Shown here one piece after another: positions 7,021 to 17,655 of a DNA stretch of 64,000 nucleotides; positions within the stretch are counted from its first letter, which is position 1; every line of letters begins with the position of its first letter. The notes beneath the pieces were generated by a model. That model saw only the letters and a program-made list of their open reading frames with translations, ran no database searches and had not been told where the DNA came from. Made by a program: the position numbers and the translations under genes. Origin of the DNA: Bisbaumannia salifodinae (GTDB lineage: Bacteria > Pseudomonadota > Gammaproteobacteria > Pseudomonadales > Halomonadaceae). Location: the NCBI RefSeq assembly GCF_039522585.1, contig NZ_BAAADR010000023.1; one strand, given 5' to 3'.

Positions 7021-9222
7021 ATGGAAATCAAGGTCAATTATCTCGATAACCTCCGGCTGGAGGCGAAGTTCGACGACTTCACCGTCATCTCCGACCAGCC
7101 GATCCGCTACAAGGGCGACGGCTCGGCCCCGGGGCCCTTCGACTACTTCCTGGCGTCGTCGGCGATGTGCGCGGCCTATTTCGTCAAGGTCTACTGCAAT
7201 GCGCGGGATATCCCTACCGAGAATATCCGCCTGGCGCACAACAATATCGTCGACCCGGAGAATCGCTACAAGCAGATCTTCAAGATCCAGATCGAGCTGC
7301 CGGAGTCCATTTCCGACAAGGATCGCGAGGGCATCCTGCGCTCCATCGACCGTTGCACCGTGAAGAAAGTGGTGCAGACCGGCCCGGAATTCCAGCTCGA
7401 GGTGGTGGAGAACCTGGACGAGGATGCCCAGGCCCTGCTACTGGGCAAGCCGCCGGGCGATGCGAAAGGCGAGGGCAGCACCTGGATCGAGGGCAAGGAT
7501 CTGCCGCTGGAGCAGACCATCGCCAATATGACCTCCATCCTGGCGGATCTTGGCATGAAGATCGAGATCGCCTCCTGGCGCAATATCGTGCCCCACGTAT
7601 GGTCGCTGCATATACGCGATGCCGCCTCGCCGATGTGCTTTACCAACGGCAAGGGCGCCACCAAGGAGAGCGCGCTGTGCTCGGCGCTGGGCGAATTCAT
7701 CGAGCGCCTGAGCTGCAACTTCTTCTATAACGATCAGTTCTTCGGCGAGGAGATCGCCACCAGCGACTTCGTTCACTACCCCAACGAGCGTTGGTTCCAG
7801 CCGGGGCCGAACGACGAGCTGCCTGACGAGATCCTCGACGACTACACCCGCGAGATCTACGACCCGGAGGGCGAGCTGCGCGGCTCGCACCTGATCGACA
7901 CCAACTCCGGCAAGGCGGAGCGGGGCATCGTCTCGCTGCCCTTCGCGCGCCAGTCGGATGGCGAGACGGTCTACTTCCCCTCCAACCTGATCGAGAACCT
8001 CTACCTCAGCAACGGCATGAGCGCCGGCAACACCCTGCCCGAGGCCCAGGTGCAGTGCCTCTCGGAGATCTTCGAGCGGGCGGTGAAGCGCCAGATCATC
8101 GAGGAGGAGATCGCCCTACCTGACGTGCCGATGGAGGTGCTGAAGCAGTACCCGGCGATCCTCGAGGGCATCGAGGCGCTGGAGGCCCAGGGCTTCCCGG
8201 TGCTGGTCAAGGATGCCTCCCTGGGCGGCCAGTTCCCGGTGATGTGCGTGACCCTGATGAACCCCAAGACCGGCGGCGTCTTCGCCTCCTTCGGCGCCCA
8301 CCCGAGCTTCGAGGTGGCACTCGAGCGCAGCCTCACTGAGCTGCTGCAGGGCCGCAGCTTCGAGGGGCTGAACGACTTTATGCCGCCCACCTTCAGCTCC
8401 CTGGCGGTGACCGAGCCCAATAACTTCGTCGAGCATTTCATCGACTCCTCCGGGGTGATCTCCTGGCGCTTCTTCAGCAGCAAGGCAGACGTGGAGTTCG
8501 TCGAGTGGGACTTCTCTGGCAGCAACGAGGAGGAGGCCGCCAGCCTATTCGGCATCCTCGAGGAGCTGGGCAAGGAGGCCTACATGGCCGTCCATGAGGA
8601 TCTGGGCGCGCCGGTGTGCCGCATCCTGGTGCCGGATTTCTCCGAGGTCTATCCGGTGGAGGACCTGATCTGGGACAACACCAACAAGGCGCTGGAGTAC
8701 CGGGAGGATATCCTCAATCTCCACCGCCTGAACGACGACCAACTGGCCGACCTGCTCGAGCGCCTGGAGGAGAGCCAGCTCGACGAGCACATCGATATCA
8801 TCACCCTGATCGGTATCGAGTTCGACGAGAATACCGCCTGGGGGCAGCTGACCATCCTCGAGCTGAAGCTGCTGATCAACCTGGCGCTGGGCCAGCACGA
8901 GGAGGCCCTGGAGCGGGTCGAGATGTTCCAGCAGTTCAACGACAACACCGTCGAGCGTGGGCTCTTTTACCAGGCGGTGAGCGCGGTGCTGGAGATCGTC
9001 CTGGATGACGAGCTGGAGCTCGACGACTTCCTCTACAACCTGCGGCGCATGTTCGGCGAGGCCACCATGGAGGCGGTGGTCGGCTCGGTGAACGGCAGCG
9101 TGCGCTTCCACGGCCTGACCCCCACCAGCATGGAGCTGGAGGGCCTGGAGAAGCACCAGCGGCTGATCGAGAGCTACAAGAAGCTGCATGCGCACCGCGC
9201 CGCCCGAGCGGCGCGCGGTTAG
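7021..9222 (+). CDS. OsmC domain/YcaO domain-containing protein
   Basis: A 733-residue fusion. Residues 1-125 form an OsmC-like domain with both conserved cysteines (Cys50 in SAMCAAYF and Cys112 in RCTVKK), the pair used by OsmC/Ohr peroxidases. Residues from about 150 to 560 form a YcaO domain with GKGATKESALCSALGEFIERLS and LSNGMSAGNTLPEAQVQCLSEIFER, which carry the ATP/Mg-binding acidic residues. The last ~170 residues are acidic and helical, TPR-like. YcaO enzymes use ATP to activate amide backbones, and E. coli YcaO is linked to RimO methylthiolation of ribosomal protein S12. The fused OsmC domain is common in gammaproteobacterial YcaO proteins. ATG 7021 is chosen because the homologous sequence begins there. 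An in-frame extension upstream has no family features. Confidence 0.85.
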   Translation: MEIKVNYLDNLRLEAKFDDFTVISDQPIRYKGDGSAPGPFDYFLASSAMCAAYFVKVYCNARDIPTENIRLAHNNIVDPENRYKQIFKIQIELPESISDKDREGILRSIDRCTVKKVVQTGPEFQLEVVENLDEDAQALLLGKPPGDAKGEGSTWIEGKDLPLEQTIANMTSILADLGMKIEIASWRNIVPHVWSLHIRDAASPMCFTNGKGATKESALCSALGEFIERLSCNFFYNDQFFGEEIATSDFVHYPNERWFQPGPNDELPDEILDDYTREIYDPEGELRGSHLIDTNSGKAERGIVSLPFARQSDGETVYFPSNLIENLYLSNGMSAGNTLPEAQVQCLSEIFERAVKRQIIEEEIALPDVPMEVLKQYPAILEGIEALEAQGFPVLVKDASLGGQFPVMCVTLMNPKTGGVFASFGAHPSFEVALERSLTELLQGRSFEGLNDFMPPTFSSLAVTEPNNFVEHFIDSSGVISWRFFSSKADVEFVEWDFSGSNEEEAASLFGILEELGKEAYMAVHEDLGAPVCRILVPDFSEVYPVEDLIWDNTNKALEYREDILNLHRLNDDQLADLLERLEESQLDEHIDIITLIGIEFDENTAWGQLTILELKLLINLALGQHEEALERVEMFQQFNDNTVERGLFYQAVSAVLEIVLDDELELDDFLYNLRRMFGEATMEAVVGSVNGSVRFHGLTPTSMELEGLEKHQRLIESYKKLHAHRAARAARG

Positions 9223-9274
9223 CAAGGGTGCTGCTCGGCGCGGCTGACCTTCGGCAATGCACGGATCGTCGACC

Positions 9275-9808
9275 ATGAACATGCATGAGATCGAAGTGGT
9301 GCCCTACGACGCTAGCTGGCCGCGGCAATTCGAAGCGGCAAGGTGGCTCATCGACGCGGCCATTGTCGGCCTCAAGGCGCGGGCGCATCACATCGGAAGC
9401 ACCGCCGTCGCCGGGCTCCAGGCGAAGCCTATCATCGACATACTGCTGGAGGTGGAGACGGTGGCGGAGCTGGATGGCTACCAGCGAAACTTCGAGGCCA
9501 TCGGCTATGAGTGCCTGGGGGAGTTCGGCATGCCGGGCCGTCGCTACTACCGCAAGGGTGGCGATGAACGGACGCATCAGATCCATGCATTCGACGCCGG
9601 CTCGCCCGATGTCATGCGGCATATTGCCTTTCGCGACTACTTGAGAGCCCATCCCGACGTCGCCAGGCAGTATGGTCAGCTCAAGCAGCGGGTGGCCATG
9701 ACCTGCCGTCACGACATCTCGTTGTATTCCGTGGGAAAGGCGGAATTCGTGCGGACCCATGAACGGTATGCGCTGGCATGGTGGCAGGAGCGTTCGGCCG
9801 GGCAATAA
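9275..9808 (+). CDS. GrpB family protein (UPF0157)
   Basis: A 177-residue GrpB-family protein of the nucleotidyltransferase-like fold. It shows the hallmark GxxAxxIHHIGSTAVxGLxAKPIIDI (here ARAHHIGSTAVAGLQAKPIIDI) and later HIAFRDYLRAHPDVARQYGQLK. Members are stand-alone or fused to CoaE dephospho-CoA kinase, and the reaction is not established. The gene starts 52 bases after the YcaO gene on the same strand. ATG 9257, 9275 and 9281 are all possible. I choose 9275 because family members start MxxIEVVPYD. Confidence 0.8.
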   Translation: MNMHEIEVVPYDASWPRQFEAARWLIDAAIVGLKARAHHIGSTAVAGLQAKPIIDILLEVETVAELDGYQRNFEAIGYECLGEFGMPGRRYYRKGGDERTHQIHAFDAGSPDVMRHIAFRDYLRAHPDVARQYGQLKQRVAMTCRHDISLYSVGKAEFVRTHERYALAWWQERSAGQ

Positions 9809-9906
9809 CCCCGCCGCTGGTTGCTGTCGGACGAAGCCGCCTATTCGGCGGGCGCCTTGCTGGATGTGACGGGCGGGAGGTAAGCGGTTGCAGGTCGGAG
9901 CCTGGT

Positions 9907-9950
9907 AGCCCCGAGCCAGCTAGGGGGAGTCCGTTCATTGGCTCGGGGCT
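9907..9950. terminator. stem-loop between convergent grpB and fabF-like genes
   Basis: A perfect 12-base inverted repeat, AGCCCCGAGCCA and TGGCTCGGGGCT, with a 20-base loop lies between two convergent genes. It is well placed as a bidirectional terminator. No long U-run is present. Confidence 0.55.
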
Positions 9951-9988
9951 TGGTGACCTTCATCTCGCCTGGCGAGGGGTGAGCTGCG

Positions 9989-11254
9989 CTACAGCTTGCT
10001 GACGATCAGGGCGGCATTGACCCCGCCGAAGCCGAAGCCATTGCACAGCACGTGCCGGGTGGGCTGTTCGCGTGCCGTGCCCGCGACGAAGTCCAGGTCC
10101 TGCAGGTCCTCGTCGACCCGTTCCAGGTTCAGGGTCGGGGGCAGGCGGTCGTGCATCACCGAAAGGGCGGAGAAGATGCTCTCCACGCCGCCGGCGGCAC
10201 CGAGCAGATGGCCGGTGGCCGACTTGGTCGCGGAGATCGGGATGCCGGCCAGGGCGTCGCCGAAGGCGTTGCGCAGGGCGGCGATCTCGGCACGGTCGCC
10301 GACCGGCGTCGAGGTGGCGTGGGCATTGATATGGTCGATCGCCTCGGGGGAGAGCCCCGCCATCTTGAGCGCCGCGCGAACGGCCGCCGCGGCCCCCGCG
10401 CCGTCTTCCGGGCCGGCGGTGATGTGGTGGGCGTCGGCGCTGGTGCCATAGCCGCTGAGAACGGCCAGGGGCGTCGCCCCGCGGGCCTCGGCATGGGCCA
10501 GGCTCTCGATCACCAGCAGCCCCGCGCCTTCCCCCATGACGAAGCCGTTGCGTGCCTGGTCGAAGGGGCGCGACGCCGTGGCGGGATCGTCCTGCTCGGT
10601 GGAGAGCGCCTTCATAGCGTGGAAGCTGGCCAGCGAGAGCGGGTCGATACAGGCCTCGGCGCCGCCGACCAGGGCCACCTCGGCCTCGCCGCTGCGGATC
10701 AGGCGCATGCCATCGCCGATGGCCTGGATGCCTGCCGCACAGGCGGTCACCGGGCACCCCAGTGGCCCCCGGAAGCCATGGCGAATCGACACGTTGCCCG
10801 CCGCCAGGTTGGCCAGGAAGGCCGGCACGGTGAACGGGGAGAGCCGGCGGTAGCCGCGTGTCATCAGGGTGGTCTGCGCCTGGGTGATGGTGGGGAAGCC
10901 GCCGATACCGGAGCCCACGATGGTGGCGGTGGCCAGGCGGTCCGCATCGCTGGTCGGGAACCAGTCGGCCTGGGCCAGCGCCTCCTCGGCGGCGGCCATG
11001 GCGTAGAGGCTGAAGAGTTCCATCTTGCGACGTTCCTTGGCGTCGACCACCCGGTCCGGGTCGAGGCCGGCTTCGGGGTCGTCGGCAAGGTCGGGCACCG
11101 AGCCGGCGACCTTGATCGGCAGGTCGCCGGTATCGAAGCGGGTGATCGGGGAGAGGCCGGAGCGGCCGGCGAGGAGGCGTTCCCAGCCCGCCTTGACGCC
11201 GCAACCGAGGGGGCTGATCATGCCCATGCCGGTGATAACGAGCGGTGATTGCAT
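9989..11254 (-). CDS. beta-ketoacyl-ACP synthase II-like (FabF family)
   Basis: A 421-residue condensing enzyme that would extend an acyl-ACP with malonyl-ACP. The catalytic triad is complete: Cys172 in VTACAAGIQ, His in NAHATSTPVGD and His in KSATGHLLGAAG. The C-terminal glycine-rich loop GFGFGGVNAALI is also present. It is not in a fab operon but stands alone, divergent from a TetR regulator, so it is probably an accessory or regulated synthase rather than the housekeeping FabF. ATG 11254 is used because it gives the family-typical start MQSPLVITGMGMISPLG. Upstream in-frame codons have no match. Confidence 0.85.
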   Translation of the reverse strand: MQSPLVITGMGMISPLGCGVKAGWERLLAGRSGLSPITRFDTGDLPIKVAGSVPDLADDPEAGLDPDRVVDAKERRKMELFSLYAMAAAEEALAQADWFPTSDADRLATATIVGSGIGGFPTITQAQTTLMTRGYRRLSPFTVPAFLANLAAGNVSIRHGFRGPLGCPVTACAAGIQAIGDGMRLIRSGEAEVALVGGAEACIDPLSLASFHAMKALSTEQDDPATASRPFDQARNGFVMGEGAGLLVIESLAHAEARGATPLAVLSGYGTSADAHHITAGPEDGAGAAAAVRAALKMAGLSPEAIDHINAHATSTPVGDRAEIAALRNAFGDALAGIPISATKSATGHLLGAAGGVESIFSALSVMHDRLPPTLNLERVDEDLQDLDFVAGTAREQPTRHVLCNGFGFGGVNAALIVSKL

Positions 11255-11346
11255 GGTAATGTCCTGAACAGCTTGGGGGTTATGCCACGCTAGCACCGGG
11301 CTTTATATGATCAAGGTAATATTCAGCGGGGGAGTGTGAGGTCGCC

Positions 11347-11988
11347 ATGCCCTACTCGGCAAACCACAAGGCGAGATCCCGGGAGCGCATCCTCAAGTCG
11401 GCGATCGATCTGTTCAGTCGCCAAGGCTTCGAGAAGGTCTCCATCGGGCAGATCATGAAGTTGGCGAAGCTGACCCACGGGGCCTTCTACGCGCACTTTG
11501 CCTCGAAGGAAGCGCTCTATCATGCCTCGGTGCGGGAAACCCTGGAGAGCAGCCGCGCGGCCAGGCTGGTCAAGGGGCCCCTATCAGTGCAGCACCTGAC
11601 GGAGCTGGTCGCCAACTGCTGGAACCTTCAGGAGCTGGAGCGCAAGCACAAGCCGGGACCGGAGACGGTGCTGTTCAACGAGATCGGCAACGAGAATGCC
11701 GAGGTGCGCACGCTGTTCGAAGCCTCCTACCTGCGCATGAAGAAGATGCTGGAGACCCGCCTTATCGCGCTGGGCCGCTTGAAGAAACTGCCCTTCGAGC
11801 CCGACCGCGAGGTCATCGCCGAGAAGTCCCGCGCCATTCTCGCCTCGCTGGTGGGCGCCGTGGCCATTGCCAAGAGCCTGCCCAGCGAGCAGGAGCGTCA
11901 GCACATCCTCGACGCCGCCCAGCGCAACATCCTGCAGATGCTCGGCGTCAACAAGAGCGAGCTGGAAGGCAGGCCGGGCACCGCGTAG
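11347..11988 (+). CDS. TetR/AcrR family transcriptional regulator
   Basis: A 213-residue TetR-type repressor. The helix-turn-helix is in residues 10-55 (RERILKSAIDLFSRQGFEKVSIGQIMKLAKLTHGAFYAHFASKEALY), followed by a helical ligand-binding domain. It is divergent from the FabF-like synthase with 92 bases between the starts, so control of that gene is likely, perhaps in response to an acyl or aromatic ligand. A stem-loop terminator follows. Confidence 0.85.
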   Translation: MPYSANHKARSRERILKSAIDLFSRQGFEKVSIGQIMKLAKLTHGAFYAHFASKEALYHASVRETLESSRAARLVKGPLSVQHLTELVANCWNLQELERKHKPGPETVLFNEIGNENAEVRTLFEASYLRMKKMLETRLIALGRLKKLPFEPDREVIAEKSRAILASLVGAVAIAKSLPSEQERQHILDAAQRNILQMLGVNKSELEGRPGTA

Positions 11989-12021
11989 CGAGCGGTTCCT
12001 TTGTGTCGCTGAGTTCCCCAA

Positions 12022-12065
12022 CGAGCCCCCGAGCCAGTCGCCTGGCTCCGGGGCTCGTCGTTTTG
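12022..12065. terminator. intrinsic terminator between tetR and the liu operon
   Basis: CGAGCCCCCGAGCCAG pairs with CTGGCTCCGGGGCTCG around a short loop, followed on the plus strand by TCGTTTTG. It lies between the convergent ends of the TetR gene and mvaB and can serve both. Confidence 0.75.
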
Positions 12066-12073
12066 TCGTGTGA

Positions 12074-12973
12074 TTACTTGGCCGCCAGCGCCACGCCCAC
12101 TTTGGCGCGGTTGGGGCGGCCGATGGTCTGGGTGATCCAGGAGCCCGTGTCGGCGAGCTTATCGAGGTCGATGCCGCTCTCGATGCCCAGGCCGTTAAGC
12201 AGGTAGACCACGTCTTCGCTGGCGACATTGCCCGACGCCCCCTTGGCATAGGGACAACCCCCGAGGCCCGCCACCGAGCTGTCGATCACCGCCACGCCTT
12301 CCTCCAGCACGGCGTAGAGGTTGGCAATCGCCTGGCCGTAGGTGTCGTGGAAGTGGGCGGCGAGCTTCTCCATGGGGACCTCGCGGCTCACCGCTTCGAG
12401 CATGCGCTTGGCCTTGAGGGGCGTGCCGATGCCGATGGTGTCGCCCAGCGAGATCTCGTAGCAGCCCATCTCCAGCAGTGCCTTGCTGACCTCGGCGACC
12501 TTGGCGGGGGCGATCTCGCCCTCGTAGGGGCAGCCCAGCACGCAGGAGACATAGCCGCGTACCCGTACGCCGGCTTCTTGAGCTCGCGCCAGGACCGGGG
12601 CGAAGCGCTCGAGCGACTCGGCCACCGAGCAGTTGATGTTCTTCCGGGAGAAGGCCTCGGAAGCCGCGCCGAACACCGCGACCTCCTCGACGCCGCACTC
12701 CAGTGCCGCTTCCAGGCCCTTGAGGTTGGGGGTCAGCGCCGAGTAGACGACACCGGGGCGGCGCTTGAGTCCGCTCATCACCTCCCGGTGGTCGGCCATC
12801 TGCGGGACCCACTTGGGGGAGACGAAGCTGGCCGCCTCGATATGGGTCAGGCCCGCCGCGCCGAGGCGGTCGATCAGTTCCAGCTTGGTGGCCGTGGCGA
12901 TGGGCTCGGCCTCGTTCTGGAGGCCGTCCCGGGGGCCGACCTCGACCAGGCGCACCTGAGTGGGAAATGCCAT
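12074..12973 (-). CDS. mvaB: hydroxymethylglutaryl-CoA lyase
   Basis: A 299-residue HMG-CoA lyase, which splits HMG-CoA to acetoacetate and acetyl-CoA in the last step of leucine breakdown. The DRE-TIM barrel start VEVGPRDGLQNE, the HFHDTYGQA motif and the family signature SVAGLGGCPYAKGASGNVASED are all present, including the active-site Cys. It is the last gene of the minus-strand liu operon, starting 4 bases after the biotin-subunit gene ends. Also called liuE. Confidence 0.93.
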   Translation of the reverse strand: MAFPTQVRLVEVGPRDGLQNEAEPIATATKLELIDRLGAAGLTHIEAASFVSPKWVPQMADHREVMSGLKRRPGVVYSALTPNLKGLEAALECGVEEVAVFGAASEAFSRKNINCSVAESLERFAPVLARAQEAGVRVRGYVSCVLGCPYEGEIAPAKVAEVSKALLEMGCYEISLGDTIGIGTPLKAKRMLEAVSREVPMEKLAAHFHDTYGQAIANLYAVLEEGVAVIDSSVAGLGGCPYAKGASGNVASEDVVYLLNGLGIESGIDLDKLADTGSWITQTIGRPNRAKVGVALAAK

Positions 12974-12977
12974 CGTC

Positions 12978-15019
<2,042 letters not shown>

Positions 15020-15023
<4 letters not shown>

Positions 15024-15838
15024 GAGGCGTTGTCCTTGTTGGGCGTCCAGCGCGGGGCGCGCTTGTCGAAGAAGCTGGCCAGGCCCTCCTGGCCTTCGGG
15101 GCTGACGCGAAGCTCGCTGATCACCCGGCAGGTGTGCTCGCGGGTGGCGTCGCTATCGGGCTCCCGGGCCACCACGCCGAGCAGCGCCTTGGTGGCGCGT
15201 TGGGCCTGGGGCGAGCCGGCCAGCAGGGTATCGAGCATGGCGGTGACGGCGGCATCGAGCGACTCGTGCGCCACCACCCGATGGGCCAGGCCCAGGTCCA
15301 GGGCGGTGGCGGCATCCATGATCTCGGCGGTCAGGGCGTAGCGGCGCATCTGGCGGGGGCCGAGGGCGCGCTGCACATAGGGGCTGATCACCGCTGGCGA
15401 CAGGCCGATCTTCACCTCGGAGAGGCAGAACCTGGCCTTCTCGGAGGCGATCACGATATCGCAGCAAGCGGCCAGGCCCACCGCCCCCCCAAAGGTGGCC
15501 CCCTGCACCCGGCAGACAGTAGGGCAGGGCAGGGTGTCGAGGTCGTGCATCAGTCGGGCGAGGTGGCGGGAGTCGGCCAGGTTGCCCTCGAAGTCGTACT
15601 CGACCATGCGCTTCATCCAGCCGAGGTCGGCGCCGGCGGAGAAGCTCTTGCCCTCGGAGCCCAGCACTACCACGCGCACCTCGCCGCGGGTGGCGGCCTC
15701 GTGCAGGTGCGCCAGGTGGGCGTTGAGTTCCTGGATCAGGCCGTCATCGAAGGCGTTATGTACCGCGGGCCGCTCCAGCGTCAGCCAGGCCACGCCGCGG
15801 GCATCGAGGGTCAGGCTGGAGAAGGATGTCTCTGACAT
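15020..15838 (-). CDS. liuC: methylglutaconyl-CoA hydratase (enoyl-CoA hydratase family)
   Basis: A 272-residue crotonase-fold protein. The oxyanion-hole segments are KSFSAGADLGWM and VQGATFGGAVGLAACCDIVIAS. Within the liu operon it should hydrate 3-methylglutaconyl-CoA to HMG-CoA. The start is taken at ATG 15838, giving the typical N-terminus. A longer in-frame reading goes through a palindromic repeat and has no homologous sequence. It overlaps liuD by 4 bases. Confidence 0.9.
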
Positions 15839-15882
15839 AGCGATAGTCTCTGTGTCGTTACCGTCGGCGTCCGATGCTGTCC

Positions 15883-15975
15883 TGTGGGAGCTCGGCTTTG
15901 CCGAGCGAATTGCCGCGAAGCGGCATCCTCGGGCGCCTGCGGCGCCATTCGCCCGGCGGAGCCGGGCTCCCACAT
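15883..15975. repeat. REP-like palindromic repeat between liuC and liuB
   Basis: The 93-bp unit starts TGTGGGAGCTCGGCTTTGCC and ends with GAGCCGGGCTCCCACA, so its ends are complementary. Inside are smaller inverted repeats (GCTCGGC/GCCGAGC, GCCGCTTCGCGGC-like and GGCGCC blocks). Elements with GTGGGAGC ends of this type are scattered in Halomonas and Pseudomonas chromosomes. It may affect mRNA stability between the two operon genes. Confidence 0.65.
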
Positions 15976-16010
15976 AGTGGAGGAAGCGATGGGTGCCTGG
16001 TGAGCGTGGA

Positions 16011-17618
16011 CTACATCCGGAAGACGCCGAACTTGGTGTCCTCGATCTCGGCATTCATGGCGGCGGCCAGCGACAGGCCGAGCACGTCGCGGGTCTGGGC
16101 CGGGTCGATGACGCCGTCGTCCCACAGCCGGGCGCTGGCGTAGGTGGGGTGGCCCTGGTGCTCGTACTGCTCCCGGGTGGGTTGCTTGAAGGCCTCCTCG
16201 TCTTCCGCGCTCCATTCATTGCCTTCGCGTTCGATCTGCTCGCGCTTGACCTGGGCCAGCACGCCCGCGGCCTGCTCGCCGCCCATCACCGAGATGCGCG
16301 CGTTGGGCCACATAAACAGCAGGTTGGGGTCATAGGCGCGGCCGCACATGCCGTAGTTGCCGGCGCCGAAGCTGCCGCCGATCAGCACGGTGAACTTGGG
16401 CACCCTGGCGCAGGCCACGGCGGTGACCAGCTTGGCGCCGTGCTTGGCGATGCCTTCGTGCTCGTACTTGGAGCCGACCATAAAGCCGGTGATATTTTGC
16501 AGGAAAATCAACGGTATTTTCCTCTGCGCGCAGAGCTCGATAAAGTGCGCGCCCTTGACCGCACTCTCCGAGAAGAGCACGCCGTTATTGGCGACGATGC
16601 CCACCGGGTGGCCATGGATATGCGCGAAGCCGGTGACCAGGGTGTCGCCGTAGTAGCGCTTGAATTCGTCGAAGGCGGAGTCGTCGACGATGCGTCCGAT
16701 CACCTCGCGCACGTCGAAGGGCTTCTTGAGGTCGGTGCCGACGATGCCGTAGAGCTCCGTCGGGTCGAGGCGCGGGGCCCTGGGCTCCTGCATCTTGAGC
16801 CGGCCGCGCTTTTGCCAGTTGAGCCGCGATACGCAGGCCCGGGCCAGCTGCAGGGCGTGGGCGTCGTTCTCGGCGTAGTGGTCGGCCACGCCGCTGAGCT
16901 TGGCGTGGACGTCGGCGCCGCCCAGGTCCTCGGCGCTGATCGACTCGCCGGTGGCGGCCTTCACCAGGGGCGGGCCGCCCAGGAAGATGGTGCCCTGTTG
17001 CTTGACGATGATCGACTCGTCGGCCATGGCCGGCACATAGGCGCCGCCGGCGGTGCAGGAGCCCATCACCACGGCGATCTGCGGAATGCCCTCGGCGGAC
17101 AGCGTCGCCTGGTTGTAGAAGATGCGCCCGAAGTGGTCACGGTCGGGGAAGACCTCGTCCTGGCGGGGCAGGAAGGCGCCGCCGGAGTCGACCAGGTAGA
17201 TGCATGGCAGGCGATGCTTGCGGGCGATCTCCTGGGCGCGCAGGTGCTTCTTCACGGTGAGCGGGTAGTAGGTGCCGCCCTTGACGGTGGCGTCGTTGGC
17301 GACGATCACGCACTCCACCCCGGAGACGCGGCCGATGCCGGTGACCACCCCGGCGGCGGGTACCTCGCTCTCGTAGACCCGATAAGCGGCCAGCGCCGAG
17401 AACTCGAGGAAGGGCGAGCCCTCGTCGATCAGGTGGTCGATGCGGTCGCGCACGAACAGCTTGCCGCGGGACTCGTGGCGGGCGCGGGCCTTCTCGCCGC
17501 CGCCCTGATTGATCGCCGCGGTCAGCTCGCGCAGCTTCATCACCTCGGCGCGCATGGCCGCCGCGTTGGCCTGGAAGGCCTCGCTGCGCGGATTGATCTG
17601 GGTGTTCAGGATGCTCAT
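16011..17618 (-). CDS. liuB: methylcrotonoyl-CoA carboxylase, carboxyltransferase beta subunit
   Basis: A 535-residue carboxyltransferase of the crotonase-like AccD/PccB fold. It moves the carboxyl group from carboxybiotin to 3-methylcrotonyl-CoA. Characteristic segments include GGGEKARARHESRGKLFVRDR near the N-terminus, GGTYYPLTVKKHLRAQEIA, PLIFLQNITGFMVG and GGSFGAGNYGMCGRAYDP. The length equals that of LiuB/MccB from other proteobacteria. It lies second in the operon behind liuA, with a REP-like repeat between it and liuC. Confidence 0.93.
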   Translation of the reverse strand: MSILNTQINPRSEAFQANAAAMRAEVMKLRELTAAINQGGGEKARARHESRGKLFVRDRIDHLIDEGSPFLEFSALAAYRVYESEVPAAGVVTGIGRVSGVECVIVANDATVKGGTYYPLTVKKHLRAQEIARKHRLPCIYLVDSGGAFLPRQDEVFPDRDHFGRIFYNQATLSAEGIPQIAVVMGSCTAGGAYVPAMADESIIVKQQGTIFLGGPPLVKAATGESISAEDLGGADVHAKLSGVADHYAENDAHALQLARACVSRLNWQKRGRLKMQEPRAPRLDPTELYGIVGTDLKKPFDVREVIGRIVDDSAFDEFKRYYGDTLVTGFAHIHGHPVGIVANNGVLFSESAVKGAHFIELCAQRKIPLIFLQNITGFMVGSKYEHEGIAKHGAKLVTAVACARVPKFTVLIGGSFGAGNYGMCGRAYDPNLLFMWPNARISVMGGEQAAGVLAQVKREQIEREGNEWSAEDEEAFKQPTREQYEHQGHPTYASARLWDDGVIDPAQTRDVLGLSLAAAMNAEIEDTKFGVFRM

Positions 17619-17655
17619 AGCCGATCCTTGTGTTCGATGACCTGGCCGGTGGCGG

